Assembly (NCBI GenBank): GCA_902465265.1 | Contig: CABQMF010000007.1 | Location: 5,531-69,530 of the forward strand | Source of the DNA: an uncultured Collinsella sp. | GTDB lineage: Bacteria > Actinomycetota > Coriobacteriia > Coriobacteriales > Coriobacteriaceae | DNA length: 64,000 nucleotides | Direction: 5' to 3' | Shown: in pieces, positions 44,595 through 54,373 of the stretch | Layout of the letters: every line of letters starts with the position of its first letter | How positions within the stretch are numbered: the first letter of the stretch is position 1 | The notes under the pieces: generated by a model | What the model was told of the DNA's origin: nothing | Database searches by the model: none | Seen by the model: only the letters and a program-made list of their open reading frames with translations | Program-made: the position numbers and the translations under genes

Positions 44595-45661
44595 TGTGGG
44601 AAGCCGATGACTCTCAGGACCTGTGGGCGACGCCCGGCAACTCGCCGGCGGCATCCATGGCGCATGGCGAGCGTATGGTGGGTTCGGAGCTGACGCTCGA
44701 GGACCTTGATGTCGACCGTACCCTGCGTCCCCAACGCCTGGATGACTACTGCGGCCAGGAACACATCAAACAGAGCCTGCGCGTGCTCATCGAGGCGGCG
44801 CAGAGCCGCGGCGAAACGCTCGACCACGTGATCTTCTCGGGCCCTCCGGGTCTGGGCAAGACCACGCTGGCTACGGTTATCGCCAACGAGCTGGGCGCTC
44901 AGATCAAGACGACGAGCGGTCCGGCCATCGCGCGCACCGGTGACCTGGCGGCCATCCTGACTAACCTGCAGCCGGGCGACGTGCTGTTTATCGACGAGAT
45001 TCACCGTCTGAACCGTTCGGTCGAAGAAGTCCTGTATCCCGCCATGGAGGACTTTGCCCTCGATATCGTGATCGGCAAGGGCCCGGCGGCACGTTCGATT
45101 CGCCTGGATATCCCCAAGTTTACGCTGGTGGCGGCCACGACCCGTTCGGGCATGCTCACGGGCCCGCTGCGCGATCGCTTTGGCATCTCGTATCGCTTGG
45201 ATTACTACACCGTCGAGGAACTCGCCCAGATTGTGACGCGCTCGGCGACCATTCTGGGCGTGACGATCGACCATCCCAGCGCGCTCGAGATCGGCTCGCG
45301 TTCGCGCGGTACGCCGCGCCTCGCCAACCGTCTGCTCAAACGCGTGCGTGACTATGCGCAGGTGCGCGGCAACGGTCCAATTGAGCTTGATATTTGCCGT
45401 CAGGCGCTTGAGTTCTTCGAGATCGACGAGCTCGGCCTGGACTGGATGGACATTCGCATCTTGGAGACACTTGCCAAGACGTTCTCCGGCCGCGCCGTGG
45501 GTCTGACGACGCTTGCCAGCGCGGTGGGCGAGGACCCGGGTACGCTCGAGGATGTCTATGAGCCCTATCTGCTGCAGTGTGGCTTGATGATTCGTACACC
45601 GCAGGGTCGCCAGGCAACCCTGCGCACATTCGAGCATTTGGGTATTGAACCGACCCTGTAG
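44594..45661 (+). CDS. ruvB: Holliday junction branch migration helicase RuvB
   Basis: AAA+ motor that drives branch migration; about 355 residues. Walker [12 protein letters not shown] near 82, Walker [15 protein letters not shown] near 132, sensor 1 LVAATTRSG near 178 and arginine finger/sensor 2 [18 protein letters not shown] near 240 are visible. The start is ATG 44594 or the adjacent GTG 44591; both overlap the ruvA stop. Confidence 0.97.
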   Translation: MWEADDSQDLWATPGNSPAASMAHGERMVGSELTLEDLDVDRTLRPQRLDDYCGQEHIKQSLRVLIEAAQSRGETLDHVIFSGPPGLGKTTLATVIANELGAQIKTTSGPAIARTGDLAAILTNLQPGDVLFIDEIHRLNRSVEEVLYPAMEDFALDIVIGKGPAARSIRLDIPKFTLVAATTRSGMLTGPLRDRFGISYRLDYYTVEELAQIVTRSATILGVTIDHPSALEIGSRSRGTPRLANRLLKRVRDYAQVRGNGPIELDICRQALEFFEIDELGLDWMDIRILETLAKTFSGRAVGLTTLASAVGEDPGTLEDVYEPYLLQCGLMIRTPQGRQATLRTFEHLGIEPTL

Positions 45662-45807
45662 GAATGGGCTTGTTTTAGCGCATCTGTAGGCTATCGCTGG
45701 GCATCGGGTAAACATATCGCCGTTCGTCGGTTACGGGCGTTTTACTATTGCGCGCGCGTGCTATGCTGGATTGGTCTTTTTCTCATCCGGTAACGAAAGG
45801 ACCGCCC

Positions 45808-47475
45808 ATGCCTACTGACATCGAAATCGCACGTTCTGTTACGCCGCTGCCTATTACCGAGGTGGCCAAGAACGCCGGCGTCGACGTTAAGCATCTGATT
45901 CCGTACGGCTTCGACAAGGCAAAGGTCGACTATTCCCTGCTCAACGAGCCAACTGATCACCAGGCCAAGCTTGTCCTCGTGACCGCTATCAATCCCACGC
46001 CCGCAGGCGAGGGCAAGACCACCACGACCATCGGCCTGGCCGACGGTCTGCGCCGTCGCGGCGTCAAGAGCGCCGTGGCCCTGCGCGAGCCTTCGCTCGG
46101 CCCCGTGTTTGGCGTGAAGGGCGGTGCCGCCGGTGGCGGTTGGGCCCAGGTTATCCCCATGGAGGATATCAACCTGCACTTTACCGGTGACTTCCATGCC
46201 ATCGGTGCCGCTAACAACCTGCTGGCAGCCATGCTCGACAACCATATTCAGCAGGGCAACCAGCTCGGCATCGACGTTAAGCGCATCACCTGGAAGCGCG
46301 TTGTCGACATGAACGACCGTCAGCTGCGTCATGTCATCGACGGCATTGGCGGCAAGGCCCAGGGAGTGCCGCGCGAGGACGGCTTCGACATCACTGTTGC
46401 CTCCGAGGTCATGGCAATCCTGTGCCTGTCCACGAGCATCAATGACCTCAAGGAGCGCCTGGGCGAGATTGTTGTCGGCTACAGCTATGCCGGCGAGCCC
46501 GTCCGCGCCCGTGACCTTAAGGCTCAGGGTGCCATGGCGGCCCTGCTCAAGGACGCGCTCAAACCCAACCTGGTTCAGACACTCGAGGGCACGCCTGCGT
46601 TTGTCCACGGCGGTCCCTTCGCCAATATTGCCCACGGCTGTAACTCCATCATGGCCACGCGTATGGCCATGCGTTTTGGCGATGTCGCCATTACCGAGGC
46701 CGGCTTTGGTGCCGACCTGGGTGCCGAGAAATTCCTCGACATCAAGTGCCGCATGACGGGCGTTCGCCCCAGCGCTGTCGTGATTGTCGCCACTGCCCGC
46801 GCGCTTAAGTACAACGGCGGTGTCGCCAAGGCCGACCTCAACGAGGAGAACCTCGAGGCCCTCAAGGCTGGCATGCCCAACCTGCTGCGCCACGTCGACA
46901 ACATTCAGAATGTTTACGGTCTGCCCTGCGTGGTCGCCATCAACCGCTTCCCGACGGACACTGAGGCCGAGCTCGAGCTCATCGAGTCCGAGTGCCAGAA
47001 GCTCGGTGTCAACGTTAAGCTGTCCGAGGTTTGGGCTAAGGGCGGCGAGGGCGCGCTCGACCTGGCCGATGAGGTCATGCGCCTGATCGAGCAGCCGAGC
47101 GAGCTCAAGTTTGCCTACGAGGACGGTGCCGATGTGGCCGACGCCCTCGAGGCCGTTGCCACCAAGATCTACCGCGCCGACGGTGTCGACTTTACGCCGG
47201 CTGCCAAGCGCCAGCTCGCCGAGCTGCGTGAGAACGGCTTTGGCAACCTGCCGGTGTGCGTGGCCAAGACGCAGTACAGCTTTAGCGACAACGCCAAGGC
47301 GCTGGGCGCTCCCGAGGGCTTCCGCATCACCGTGCGCGAGCTCAAGGTTTCCGCCGGTGCCCATTTTGTGGTCGCACTGACCGGCAGCGTTCTGACCATG
47401 CCTGGCCTGCCCAAGGTTCCTGCGGCCGAGAACATCGACGTCGACAACGACGGCAACATCACCGGCCTGTTCTAA
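45808..47475 (+). CDS. fhs: Formate--tetrahydrofolate ligase
   Basis: Makes 10-formyl-THF from formate, THF and ATP; 555 residues, the usual length. The phosphate loop [15 protein letters not shown] lies near 66, and [18 protein letters not shown] and FTGDFHAI follow in their normal places. AAAGGA lies ahead of ATG 45808. Together with fchA and folD at 62-64 kb it completes the THF one-carbon interconversion from formate to methylene-THF. A terminator follows. Confidence 0.97.
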   Translation: MPTDIEIARSVTPLPITEVAKNAGVDVKHLIPYGFDKAKVDYSLLNEPTDHQAKLVLVTAINPTPAGEGKTTTTIGLADGLRRRGVKSAVALREPSLGPVFGVKGGAAGGGWAQVIPMEDINLHFTGDFHAIGAANNLLAAMLDNHIQQGNQLGIDVKRITWKRVVDMNDRQLRHVIDGIGGKAQGVPREDGFDITVASEVMAILCLSTSINDLKERLGEIVVGYSYAGEPVRARDLKAQGAMAALLKDALKPNLVQTLEGTPAFVHGGPFANIAHGCNSIMATRMAMRFGDVAITEAGFGADLGAEKFLDIKCRMTGVRPSAVVIVATARALKYNGGVAKADLNEENLEALKAGMPNLLRHVDNIQNVYGLPCVVAINRFPTDTEAELELIESECQKLGVNVKLSEVWAKGGEGALDLADEVMRLIEQPSELKFAYEDGADVADALEAVATKIYRADGVDFTPAAKRQLAELRENGFGNLPVCVAKTQYSFSDNAKALGAPEGFRITVRELKVSAGAHFVVALTGSVLTMPGLPKVPAAENIDVDNDGNITGLF

Positions 47476-47500
47476 GTCCGCTGCTCATAGCCGCTTGCCC

Positions 47501-47535
47501 GCCCCGCCGCGCCCCATGGCTCGGCGGGGCTTTTT
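47501..47535 (+). terminator. Terminator of fhs, fused to a hairpin-repeat half
   Basis: GCCCCGCCG pairs with CGGCGGGGC and runs into TTTTT, 25 nt after the stop. The T-run is also the start of the CCTCCGTCCCCAAGGGATCA repeat copy. Confidence 0.9.
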
Positions 47536-47555
47536 CCTCCGTCCCCAAGGGATCA
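47531..47555. repeat. Core-hairpin repeat, partial unit
   Basis: TTTTT followed by CCTCCGTCCCCAAGGGATCA, identical to the right part of the 26049-26080 arm but lacking the left TGATCC arm. Confidence 0.75.
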
Positions 47556-47571
47556 TTTTTTGTGGCGGCAA

Positions 47572-47583
47572 TGTTGCGCAACA
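47572..47583. promoter_or_regulatory. 12-bp palindrome TGTTGCGCAACA upstream of a zinc-ribbon gene
   Basis: Perfect palindrome 81 bp upstream of the 47665 start codon. The same 12-mer lies 63 bp upstream of the other zinc-ribbon membrane protein gene (61311-61322). It is probably an operator or activator site common to the two. Confidence 0.55.
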
Positions 47584-47664
47584 AGAATCACGATTTCTCC
47601 CGTACGGTGTAGTTGGAAGAACTGCGCGGGCGCATTGCGGCTGCGGCGAGAGACGGGAGATGCG

Positions 47665-49698
47665 ATGTATTGCACCAAGTGCGGAGCTCAGATACCCGAT
47701 GGCTCCACGTTTTGCACAAGCTGCGGCGCTCGCGTGGGCGGCGTTGAGGATCAAGCGGAGCCCGTGGCGTTTCCAGTGGGGGACGCGCCGGCGTCCGCTC
47801 CTGTGGGACAGCAAACTCCTCAGGGTGCCCCGGTTCATATGGCGGCGCAGCCTCGTTATGAGGAGCCTATGACCGAGCCTGCCGAGGCTGCTCAGCCGTT
47901 TGTTCCGACGCCGCAGTCCAAGAAGCCCAAGCACAGGGGCCGTATCGTCGCTGCCGTTATCGGCGGTGTTGCCGTTGTCGCCATTGTCGCCGCTATCGTG
48001 ATCGTACCGCGTATTGGCACGTCGTCCGAGGTGACTTCGGGCGGCAAGGGCTACGTTGTCTGCGCGTGCGAGACTAAAGTGCTGCCCAAGAACAGCAAGG
48101 GCAAAAAGCTTAAGAGCTATACCGTTGAGCTGGCGCCGGTGTCCGGCAAGGGCAAGAGCTACACCATTAAGGTCGATGGCGAGGACGGCTTTGCTATGGA
48201 GGACTTTGGCGAGCTGCCCGACCAGAAGTACCAGATGACCATCACCTCGGGCAAGGGCAAAAAGAAGAGCACGACCACCATGAAGGTCGACTATACCAAG
48301 GAAGGTTCGGACGCCCCTAAGAGCGTTGAGCTCACGCAGTCCAAGAAGGAGGCCAAAGCCTCTGCCAAGGCAGCGGTCAAGACGGCAGACGAGCTGTTCA
48401 CCGATAAGATTCTCGAGTACCAAAAGAAGTACGGCGAGGGCGAGGCTGTCGCGATTGATGATTCTTCGACGTATGGAGCCCAGGGCGTTGCTTTTGCTAA
48501 ACTCATCGATTTTGACGGGGATGGTCAGGACGAACTCCTGATTGAGTATTCTGATGAGCCGCTCTTCAACGCTAATGGCGCCACCGCCGCTAAAGCCGAA
48601 GTTTGGGCATACCGCGACGGCAAAATCGAGAAAGTATATGAGCCCGATATCTGGGTTGACGTTATGTGCGTTGGCGTTTCGCTCCGTGTATACGATTACG
48701 ATGGCACCTATGGGTTCAGGCGATATTTGCATGACGGGGAGAAGATCAACGTCAAAGAGGTTCCAGTCGGGATGGACGAATCTCGTGATGGCTATGAGTG
48801 CGAATTCGATGCCTACGATGGTAAGGCGTTTGGCGCCGTTGCCGGTCCGGCACCGATAAGCGATTCGAAGATTGCCGGCACCAATGAAGTGTCCGAGCTG
48901 AGCGCCGTGCTTACCAGCACCGAAGAGAGCGTAGCCAGCACCATCGCAACGGTCGCCACGACGCTGGAGCAGTTGAAGTCGAAGGACGATGACAGTGCGC
49001 AGGTGAGCTACGAAGCCGTTTCTGCCACGCAGGATGTCGACTTTACGGCTGCGGTTGGCGAAGGCCCGCTGGATCCGTCCCCCGATGATACGTGCCAGAT
49101 TTCGGCTACGTGGACCTATCCTCAGGTGAAGGGCCAGGGCGTGGGCGTTGCCAAGTTTAACAAGGATATGGTTCAGCTGGTCGCGGATACGCTTGAAGCG
49201 AGCAAGCAGGCCTCGATGGATGACGAGGACAGCCGCGTGACCATGATGTATACCGCCGAGATCGTCTCGATCGACGGTGATATCGCCTGTGTGCGTACGT
49301 TCACCAGCAGTTATCAGCCTCCGTATCGATCGGTGCAGAAGACGAGGTCGGCGTTCTACAACCTCAAGACAGGTGAGCAGGTTTCGTTCGAGGACTCGCT
49401 TGCGCAGCACGGGCTTTCGTTTGACACCCTCAAGAGCGAGGCCAAGCAGGCAATCAAGACGGCAAAGCCGGATATAGACTCCGTGTCCGAAGACAACATC
49501 GACGATGACGATAACTACACCGAGGATCATTTCTACTACGACGGCAAGGGCTATATCATCGTCCTCGATACTGGCGAGTTTGACTGCATGGCATGGGATA
49601 CCCACGACTTGGTTGCGCATGCCTTCGATTCGAGCTATTCCTGCGGTCAGGATGTAACGCCCGAGCGAGCCCGGGCCACGTACGTACCCAACGAGTAG
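47665..49698 (+). CDS. Zinc-ribbon membrane protein with large extracytoplasmic domain
   Basis: Protein of about 677 residues. It begins with a zinc ribbon (YCTKCGAQIPDGSTFCTSCGA), followed by a Pro/Ala-rich cytoplasmic linker and one transmembrane segment near 92-118 (IVAAVIGGVAVVAIVAAIVI). The remainder is outside the cell: a Lys-rich beta-like segment, a long spacer and a C-terminal region with NLKTGEQVSFEDSL and YYDGKGYIIVLDTGEFDCMAWD resembling DUF3298/RsiV-like domains. Function is unknown; such proteins may sense cell-wall or ion stress. ATG 47665 has GGGAG upstream. It shares the start motif and an upstream palindrome with the gene at 61386. Confidence 0.8.
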   Translation: MYCTKCGAQIPDGSTFCTSCGARVGGVEDQAEPVAFPVGDAPASAPVGQQTPQGAPVHMAAQPRYEEPMTEPAEAAQPFVPTPQSKKPKHRGRIVAAVIGGVAVVAIVAAIVIVPRIGTSSEVTSGGKGYVVCACETKVLPKNSKGKKLKSYTVELAPVSGKGKSYTIKVDGEDGFAMEDFGELPDQKYQMTITSGKGKKKSTTTMKVDYTKEGSDAPKSVELTQSKKEAKASAKAAVKTADELFTDKILEYQKKYGEGEAVAIDDSSTYGAQGVAFAKLIDFDGDGQDELLIEYSDEPLFNANGATAAKAEVWAYRDGKIEKVYEPDIWVDVMCVGVSLRVYDYDGTYGFRRYLHDGEKINVKEVPVGMDESRDGYECEFDAYDGKAFGAVAGPAPISDSKIAGTNEVSELSAVLTSTEESVASTIATVATTLEQLKSKDDDSAQVSYEAVSATQDVDFTAAVGEGPLDPSPDDTCQISATWTYPQVKGQGVGVAKFNKDMVQLVADTLEASKQASMDDEDSRVTMMYTAEIVSIDGDIACVRTFTSSYQPPYRSVQKTRSAFYNLKTGEQVSFEDSLAQHGLSFDTLKSEAKQAIKTAKPDIDSVSEDNIDDDDNYTEDHFYYDGKGYIIVLDTGEFDCMAWDTHDLVAHAFDSSYSCGQDVTPERARATYVPNE

Positions 49699-49725
49699 AG
49701 TAAAGCCGCAAGAAGCGAATTACAA

Positions 49726-49768
49726 AGTTCCCCGGTGACGCAAAACACAGTGTCGCCGGGGACTTTTT
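49726..49768 (+). terminator. Terminator after the zinc-ribbon gene, fused to a repeat half
   Basis: AGTTCCCCGGTGAC pairs with GTCGCCGGGGACT (one G-U pair) around a 12-nt loop and runs into TTTTT, which again is the beginning of a CCTCCGTCCCC repeat. Confidence 0.88.
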
Positions 49769-49788
49769 CCTCCGTCCCCAAGGGATCA
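49764..49788. repeat. Core-hairpin repeat, partial unit
   Basis: Identical 25-nt copy of the 47531-47555 sequence (TTTTT then CCTCCGTCCCCAAGGGATCA), ending directly at the stop codon of the small minus-strand gene. Confidence 0.75.
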
Positions 49789-50025
49789 TTAGCCGCGCTG
49801 GAGGCCGAAGAGTTTGGCGTTGCGCTCGGCGACCATCATGTTGATATCGGCGATTTCCATCTCGCCGTCAATGTAGGGCTGGTAGGTGCCATATGGATCG
49901 CCGGCTCCCAAGCTGCAGCTTCCGCAGTTGTCGCAGCTGCCGTTGACGCAGCCAGCGAGTGCCAGCTTAATGATCTCCTCGCGCTCGGCGCGCGTTGTGT
50001 CCTTGATGAGCTTGCTTTTTGCCAT
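49789..50025 (-). CDS. Small cysteine-rich conserved-looking protein
   Basis: A 78-residue protein beginning MAKSKLIKDTTRAEREEII with a cysteine cluster CVNGSCDNCGSC near 30-41 that could bind metal. The rest is polar (GDPYGTYQPYIDGEMEIADINMM). GAGGA lies ahead of ATG 50025, and the compact composition suggests a real gene. I do not recognise a family with an assigned function. Confidence 0.7.
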   Translation of the reverse strand: MAKSKLIKDTTRAEREEIIKLALAGCVNGSCDNCGSCSLGAGDPYGTYQPYIDGEMEIADINMMVAERNAKLFGLQRG

Positions 50026-50163
50026 GGCATATCCTCGATTCGCTTGTGACCGTCGGCCGCGCATGTCTTGTAGATACCGACGACCTTTGCCCATCATAGG
50101 CTTTTGCGCGGGTAGAATGCATGGATAACTTGATGCTTACGGGCGACGGAAAGGAATCGTTGC

Positions 50164-51120
50164 ATGGACCAGGATAAGACGACCGTAATGGGTGGCTACG
50201 GCTCCCCGCGGACGGGCAATGGCGCCGATGAGACCCGCGTCGTGCCGAATCCCGGCTACGCTGCCCCCGATACGACGCAGGCGTCGGCCGATCCCACGCG
50301 CGTTGTGAATTACGGAAACGCAGCGCAGGACCCGTATGGCGCCTCGTCGCAGAGCCCCTACGGCAACGCGGCGGCAGACCCTTATGATGACCTGCTGCAA
50401 AATCCCATTCCGCAACCTCAGCAGACGACATATATGCCGCGCACGGCACAGCCGCGCTACGAGTCGCGCGACCGATACGCGCGCGAGCCGTATCGTGAGT
50501 ATCCCAAGTCCATCCCCCAGTATAGCGAGGACGAGGAGAAGAAGCCTTCGCGTTCGTCGAGCGTGATCAAGAAGATCCTCATCGTGCTGGCGATCTTCTT
50601 TGCCTTGTCGGTTGTGTTTGCCATTGTGTCGGGCATGCTCAACAAGCGGGGCGCCACGACTGATACCACGGCCGAGCAGACCGAGACTACCCAGTCCGGC
50701 ACCGTCGACCTGAGCGATATCCCGGGTCAGTACTGGTCCAACGCCAAAAAGCTCCTCAAGTCGCGCGGGGCCGATCTTTCGAATGCCGTGATTCTGACCG
50801 ACGACGGCTCGACGCCTGTTGTCGACGCCAACTGGGTCGTGACGTCTGCCTACTATAACGACAACGGTAACCTCGAGATTCAGCTCACGCGCAAGGACAG
50901 CTCGTCGGGCAACGCGTCCGGCGACCAGGGCACCACGGACAGCTCGAGCTCCAACACGCTGGAAGACCTGAGCAACAAGGCGCAGGAACTGGGAGATAAG
51001 GCCCAAGAGCTGGGTGACACGGCTCAGAACCTCGGCGATACCGCACAGAACCTGGGCGATATGGCAACGAACGCCTGGGATGCCCTGCAAAACGGCATTT
51101 CGGGCGCGCAGGGGAACTAG
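50164..51120 (+). CDS. Membrane protein with TxVV-type repeats and PASTA-like outer domain
   Basis: Protein of about 318 residues. The cytoplasmic N-terminus (1-135) is disordered and carries three similar motifs: DKTTVM at 4-9, DETRVV near 23 and DPTRVV near 43, which resemble phospho-threonine sites of FHA partners. One transmembrane segment lies near 139-160 (IKKILIVLAIFFALSVVFAIV). Outside, IPGQYWSNAKKLLKSRGADLS and the following strands resemble a PASTA domain, and the C-terminus has seven-residue repeats (AQELGDK, AQELGDT, AQNLGDT). AAAGGA precedes ATG 50164. A link with a Ser/Thr kinase of the PknB type is inferred, not shown. Confidence 0.65.
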   Translation: MDQDKTTVMGGYGSPRTGNGADETRVVPNPGYAAPDTTQASADPTRVVNYGNAAQDPYGASSQSPYGNAAADPYDDLLQNPIPQPQQTTYMPRTAQPRYESRDRYAREPYREYPKSIPQYSEDEEKKPSRSSSVIKKILIVLAIFFALSVVFAIVSGMLNKRGATTDTTAEQTETTQSGTVDLSDIPGQYWSNAKKLLKSRGADLSNAVILTDDGSTPVVDANWVVTSAYYNDNGNLEIQLTRKDSSSGNASGDQGTTDSSSSNTLEDLSNKAQELGDKAQELGDTAQNLGDTAQNLGDMATNAWDALQNGISGAQGN

Positions 51121-51154
51121 CGGTCGAGCGGCTAGAGCCTTAGCAGTTCAAACA

Positions 51155-51222
51155 AAAACGGGACGCAGGACCGCGTGACCGGGCGCGTAGGCGCGTTGGT
51201 CGGCGGTCCTGCGTCCCGTTTT
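51155..51222. terminator. Bidirectional terminator with 20-bp stem
   Basis: AAAACGGGACGCAGGACCGC and its exact complement pair around a 28-nt loop, between the convergent PASTA-like and CDF genes; TTTT lies at the 3' side on both strands. Confidence 0.9.
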
Positions 51223-51230
51223 GTTGTCGA

Positions 51231-52412
51231 TTACAGCTGCTCGGCTGGACGCTCGGGCGAGCTGAAGCCCGAGTCAAATGTGACGACGCACGAGACATCG
51301 GGCCGGCGCTCGTGCACGATGCGCGTGACGAGCTCCAGCAGCTCCTCGTCGGATATGTCAAAGCCGTCGGGACGCACCAGGTCAAACGAAACGAACCCGT
51401 CGTGCTCGTGCAGGTCATGGATGGAGAGCGTGGGGTCGATTTGCGCTATGCCGCGCTTGACCCAGCCACGCAGGTCGTCGCCGGTGGTGGCGATGGGGTC
51501 GCAGTGCAGCGTGATACCGATGCCCATCTGCCGTTTGATATCGTGCTCGATGGTGTCCAGAATCTCATGGTGCTCAAACGCATCGCCCTCGCCGGGCATT
51601 TCCACGTGCGCACTGGCAAATTGCCGACCGGGGCCGTAGTCGTGCACCATCAGGTCGTGCGTGCCCAGGACCTGGGGGTACGACATGATCTTGTCGCGGA
51701 TTGCCTGGACGAGCTTGGGGTCGGGCGCTTGCCCCAACAGCGGGCTGATGGCGTCGCGCACCAGGCCCATGCCGCTGATGCAGATGAAGATGCCCACGCC
51801 CAGGCCCGCCCAGCCATCGAGGTCAAAGCCGGTCGTCTGCGAAATAAGCGCTGCGGCCAGGACCGAGGCCGAGGTAATGACGTCGTTTTTGGAATCCTGC
51901 GCCGTGGCGATAAGCGTCTCGGAATCGATGCGGTTGCCCAGCGTGCGGTTGAACGCCGCCATCCAAAACTTGACGAGCATGGACAGGACAAGGGCTGCCA
52001 TGGAGAGCGCCGAATACGCGGTGGGGGAGGGCTTGATGATCTTGGTGACCGACTCCAGGATCAGGTTGATGCCGACGGCGCAAACGAGAACGGCGACAAA
52101 CAGCCCCGCCAGGTACTCGTAGCGGCCGTGGCCATAGGGGTGCCCCTCGTCGGCCGGGCGGCTGGCAAGGCGGAATCCGAGCAGGCTCACGATGTTGCTC
52201 GAGGCATCGGAGAGGTTGTTGAAGGCATCGGCGATAAGCGAGACGGAGCCCGCGAGCAGACCAGCTATGCCCTTGGCTAGGCACAGGGTGATGTTGAGGC
52301 CGATGCAGATGAGGCTTGCGGCAAAACCCGCGTTGGTGCGGTAGGAGGTATCGACCGGCTCGCTTTCGCTGCCGGGAACAAGCGTATGTACCAGCCGATT
52401 TACAAATAGCAT
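51231..52412 (-). CDS. Cation diffusion facilitator metal transporter
   Basis: Exports divalent metals such as Zn, Fe or Mn in exchange for protons; about 393 residues. Metal-site and family motifs: LIADAFNNLSDASSNI near 55, HPYGHGRYEYLAG near 85 and DSKNDVITSASV near 165, with about six hydrophobic segments and a cytoplasmic C-terminal domain with repeated His/Asp (HDLMVHDYGPG, EHHEILDTIEHDI). ATG 52412 is preferred because GAGGA sits 8 nt before it; ATG 52433 would add seven residues. The metal is not predictable. Confidence 0.9.
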   Translation of the reverse strand: MLFVNRLVHTLVPGSESEPVDTSYRTNAGFAASLICIGLNITLCLAKGIAGLLAGSVSLIADAFNNLSDASSNIVSLLGFRLASRPADEGHPYGHGRYEYLAGLFVAVLVCAVGINLILESVTKIIKPSPTAYSALSMAALVLSMLVKFWMAAFNRTLGNRIDSETLIATAQDSKNDVITSASVLAAALISQTTGFDLDGWAGLGVGIFICISGMGLVRDAISPLLGQAPDPKLVQAIRDKIMSYPQVLGTHDLMVHDYGPGRQFASAHVEMPGEGDAFEHHEILDTIEHDIKRQMGIGITLHCDPIATTGDDLRGWVKRGIAQIDPTLSIHDLHEHDGFVSFDLVRPDGFDISDEELLELVTRIVHERRPDVSCVVTFDSGFSSPERPAEQL

Positions 52413-52676
52413 AACGATCGTCCTCACAATCATGTTTAAGGGGATAGTGTAGCTCGCGCAGACGCAACGTGTACCGATGCTCAGAAAATGCAGCAATGGT
52501 CTGCCGGCGCTAACGGGCGCAAGGCGGAGGGGGGGGGCGACTGCCCGCGCGCCTTCGAGTTCACTGCGCCTTCCCGTCCGACCGAGTGCTCCATTTTGGG
52601 CCACATGGGTATGGGCACGCGTCGATTTGCTCGACATACTTAATGTCGACAGCCCTGTGCAAAGGAGGACGTTTCC

Positions 52677-54014
52677 ATGGACGAGATGTTTGCCATTAAA
52701 TGCCAAAACTGCGGCGGTCCCATGTATTCGCATCAGGCAAAGCGCAGCTTTGAGTGTGCCTATTGCGAAACGGTTATTCCGTGGCAAGCGGACGCCGGGG
52801 AGCCCAAGAGCGCCCTAGGTATCCGTCATACGCCGCTGACGGTGGTTGACGGGCTGCTCAAGCTCACGCACGTCTCGCAGCTCGAGCGCCCAGAGGACCC
52901 GGACTGGTATTTCTTCAATTCGCACTGGCGCAATCAGTCGGTTTTGGAGCATCTGCTGTGGGAAGATCGAGGAACGGCGCAGGAGTTCCAAGAGGCGACG
53001 CATGTGAGCATTCCCTGTCCCTTCTGCGGTGCGTCCTTTGAGGGCGAGTCGACCCAACGCGTGTTTGAGTGCCCGTCCTGCGGCAATAAGATCGGCGTTG
53101 CCGACCTGCTCAAGCCCGGTACCTTTAGCAAGCGCCTGACCATGGGCGTGGGTGCCGAATATGTTCCTGAACAGGGCGTCCCCTGTGAGATATCGCCGCA
53201 GCAGGCGCGTGCCAACGCGCTGCAGCTGGTGTGCCAGTATCCCGATGCCTTTGCCGGGCACGATGTAGAGGACGCGATCCAAAACGACATGATGCTCTTC
53301 TATTTCCCCATGGCGTTGGCGGACCTGCGCATGATGGCGTCCTTCCCGGGCAAGGGGCTGAGCAAGGAGACCCTGGTGTACTACGAGGTGCTCGACTGGG
53401 CATATCCGCGGGCAAACTACCTGGATGTTCGCCTTATGGGCATTTTGGAGCCGTGGGACTTTGGCAAGGTGGGGCCGTTTGACCCGGCCATGCAGGAAGG
53501 TGACTTCCGCGTCGTTTCCGTCGACGCGTCCACCAAGGACCAGGTGGTTATTGATAAGCTGGCGCTCGACGTTGCGGGCAACGATGCCGAGGCGGTGCTG
53601 GGGCTCAATAAAAAGAGCATCCGCGCCTGGGCGCGCAAGGCCCGCAAGCATAAGGACGGCCTGGTGATGGTGCCGGTCTACTTTGTCGATCGCCCGGCGA
53701 CGGACAGCCGCGATGGCGAGCAGGTGCGCATTGCCGTAAACGGCCAGACTGGTCGTGCGGCCGCGGTGGTGTTTAGCGACAAACGCGAGACGCATGTGGT
53801 GGCACCGCTCAATCCCAACGTGATGCTGTCGAGCGAAAGCACCGTGCACGCCACGCCCATCGAGGTCAAATACGTTAAATCGCCGTTCCTATACCAGATC
53901 GTGCGCCGAGGAGGCGGTGAGCAACCGCGCCAGGTGGCAGCGGCGGCCGAGGGTTCCTACCGAGAGGAAAAGCCCAAGCGCAAGGGCCTGTTCGGCGCGC
54001 TATTTGGGAAGTAG
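52677..54014 (+). CDS. Double zinc-ribbon cytoplasmic protein of unknown function
   Basis: Protein of about 445 residues with two zinc ribbons: CQNCGGPM...CAYCETVI near 9-32 and CPFCGASF...CPSCGNKI near 115-140. No transmembrane segment is seen. The tail is basic (EEKPKRKGLFGALFGK). AAAGGAGG precedes ATG 52677, so translation should be efficient. I do not recognise the middle domain. It resembles in layout proteins that prepare other proteins for the membrane, but that is only a suggestion. Confidence 0.72.
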   Translation: MDEMFAIKCQNCGGPMYSHQAKRSFECAYCETVIPWQADAGEPKSALGIRHTPLTVVDGLLKLTHVSQLERPEDPDWYFFNSHWRNQSVLEHLLWEDRGTAQEFQEATHVSIPCPFCGASFEGESTQRVFECPSCGNKIGVADLLKPGTFSKRLTMGVGAEYVPEQGVPCEISPQQARANALQLVCQYPDAFAGHDVEDAIQNDMMLFYFPMALADLRMMASFPGKGLSKETLVYYEVLDWAYPRANYLDVRLMGILEPWDFGKVGPFDPAMQEGDFRVVSVDASTKDQVVIDKLALDVAGNDAEAVLGLNKKSIRAWARKARKHKDGLVMVPVYFVDRPATDSRDGEQVRIAVNGQTGRAAAVVFSDKRETHVVAPLNPNVMLSSESTVHATPIEVKYVKSPFLYQIVRRGGGEQPRQVAAAAEGSYREEKPKRKGLFGALFGK

Positions 54015-54373
54015 GGGGGGGCGGTACGGGACAGTGCGCAGTAGTGCGAGCTGTCCGTCGTAGTAGATCTAAATAAACGGTGGGACGGCTGCAAAAGAGC
54101 CGCCCCATCGGGTAAAATCAAGGTGTGCCGCGGAACCCGCTCCTCAGTCGGTCAACTTTGGAAGCGCGGGCAACGCAGGTGCTAATGTCTAAAGGGCCGG
54201 CTGCAACCGGCCCTTTTCTGCGGCAGCGGGGATTCGAATACCAACACGGTGTTCGGCCCCACGGTACTTTGCTCTGTGACGAACGGACCCATGACGGCGC
54301 ATTCAGTAATCATCATTTATGCGGTCCCTTAATCATTTGCGTTGACTGACACTGTCTTCGTTGAAGGCGTGTC
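54015..54373. other. Intergenic region with two hairpins and no supported gene
   Basis: After the double zinc-ribbon gene there is GACGGCT...AGCCGCC near 54082-54105 and a strong stem AAAGGGCCGG/CCGGCCCTTT at 54191-54217 with TTTT overlap. The stretch 54118-54190 between them could be a small RNA ending at that terminator. The sequence GGATTCGAATACC at 54231 looks like a tRNA T-loop but no cloverleaf can be drawn. Confidence 0.35.
54191..54217 (+). terminator. Terminator-like hairpin
   Basis: AAAGGGCCGG pairs with CCGGCCCTTT around CTGCAA, with TTTT at the 3' end. It works for either strand in principle (A-run on the other side). Confidence 0.8.

Noticed and set aside
54231..54245. Possible tRNA because of GGATTCGAATACC
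   Set aside because: The flanking bases do not pair as a T-stem and no acceptor, D or anticodon arm can be drawn on either strand.
54125..54349. Plus-strand frame of 74 codons between a zinc-ribbon gene and the ADP-ribosylglycohydrolase gene
   Set aside because: It runs straight through the strong terminator hairpin at 54191-54217 and has no convincing ribosome site.
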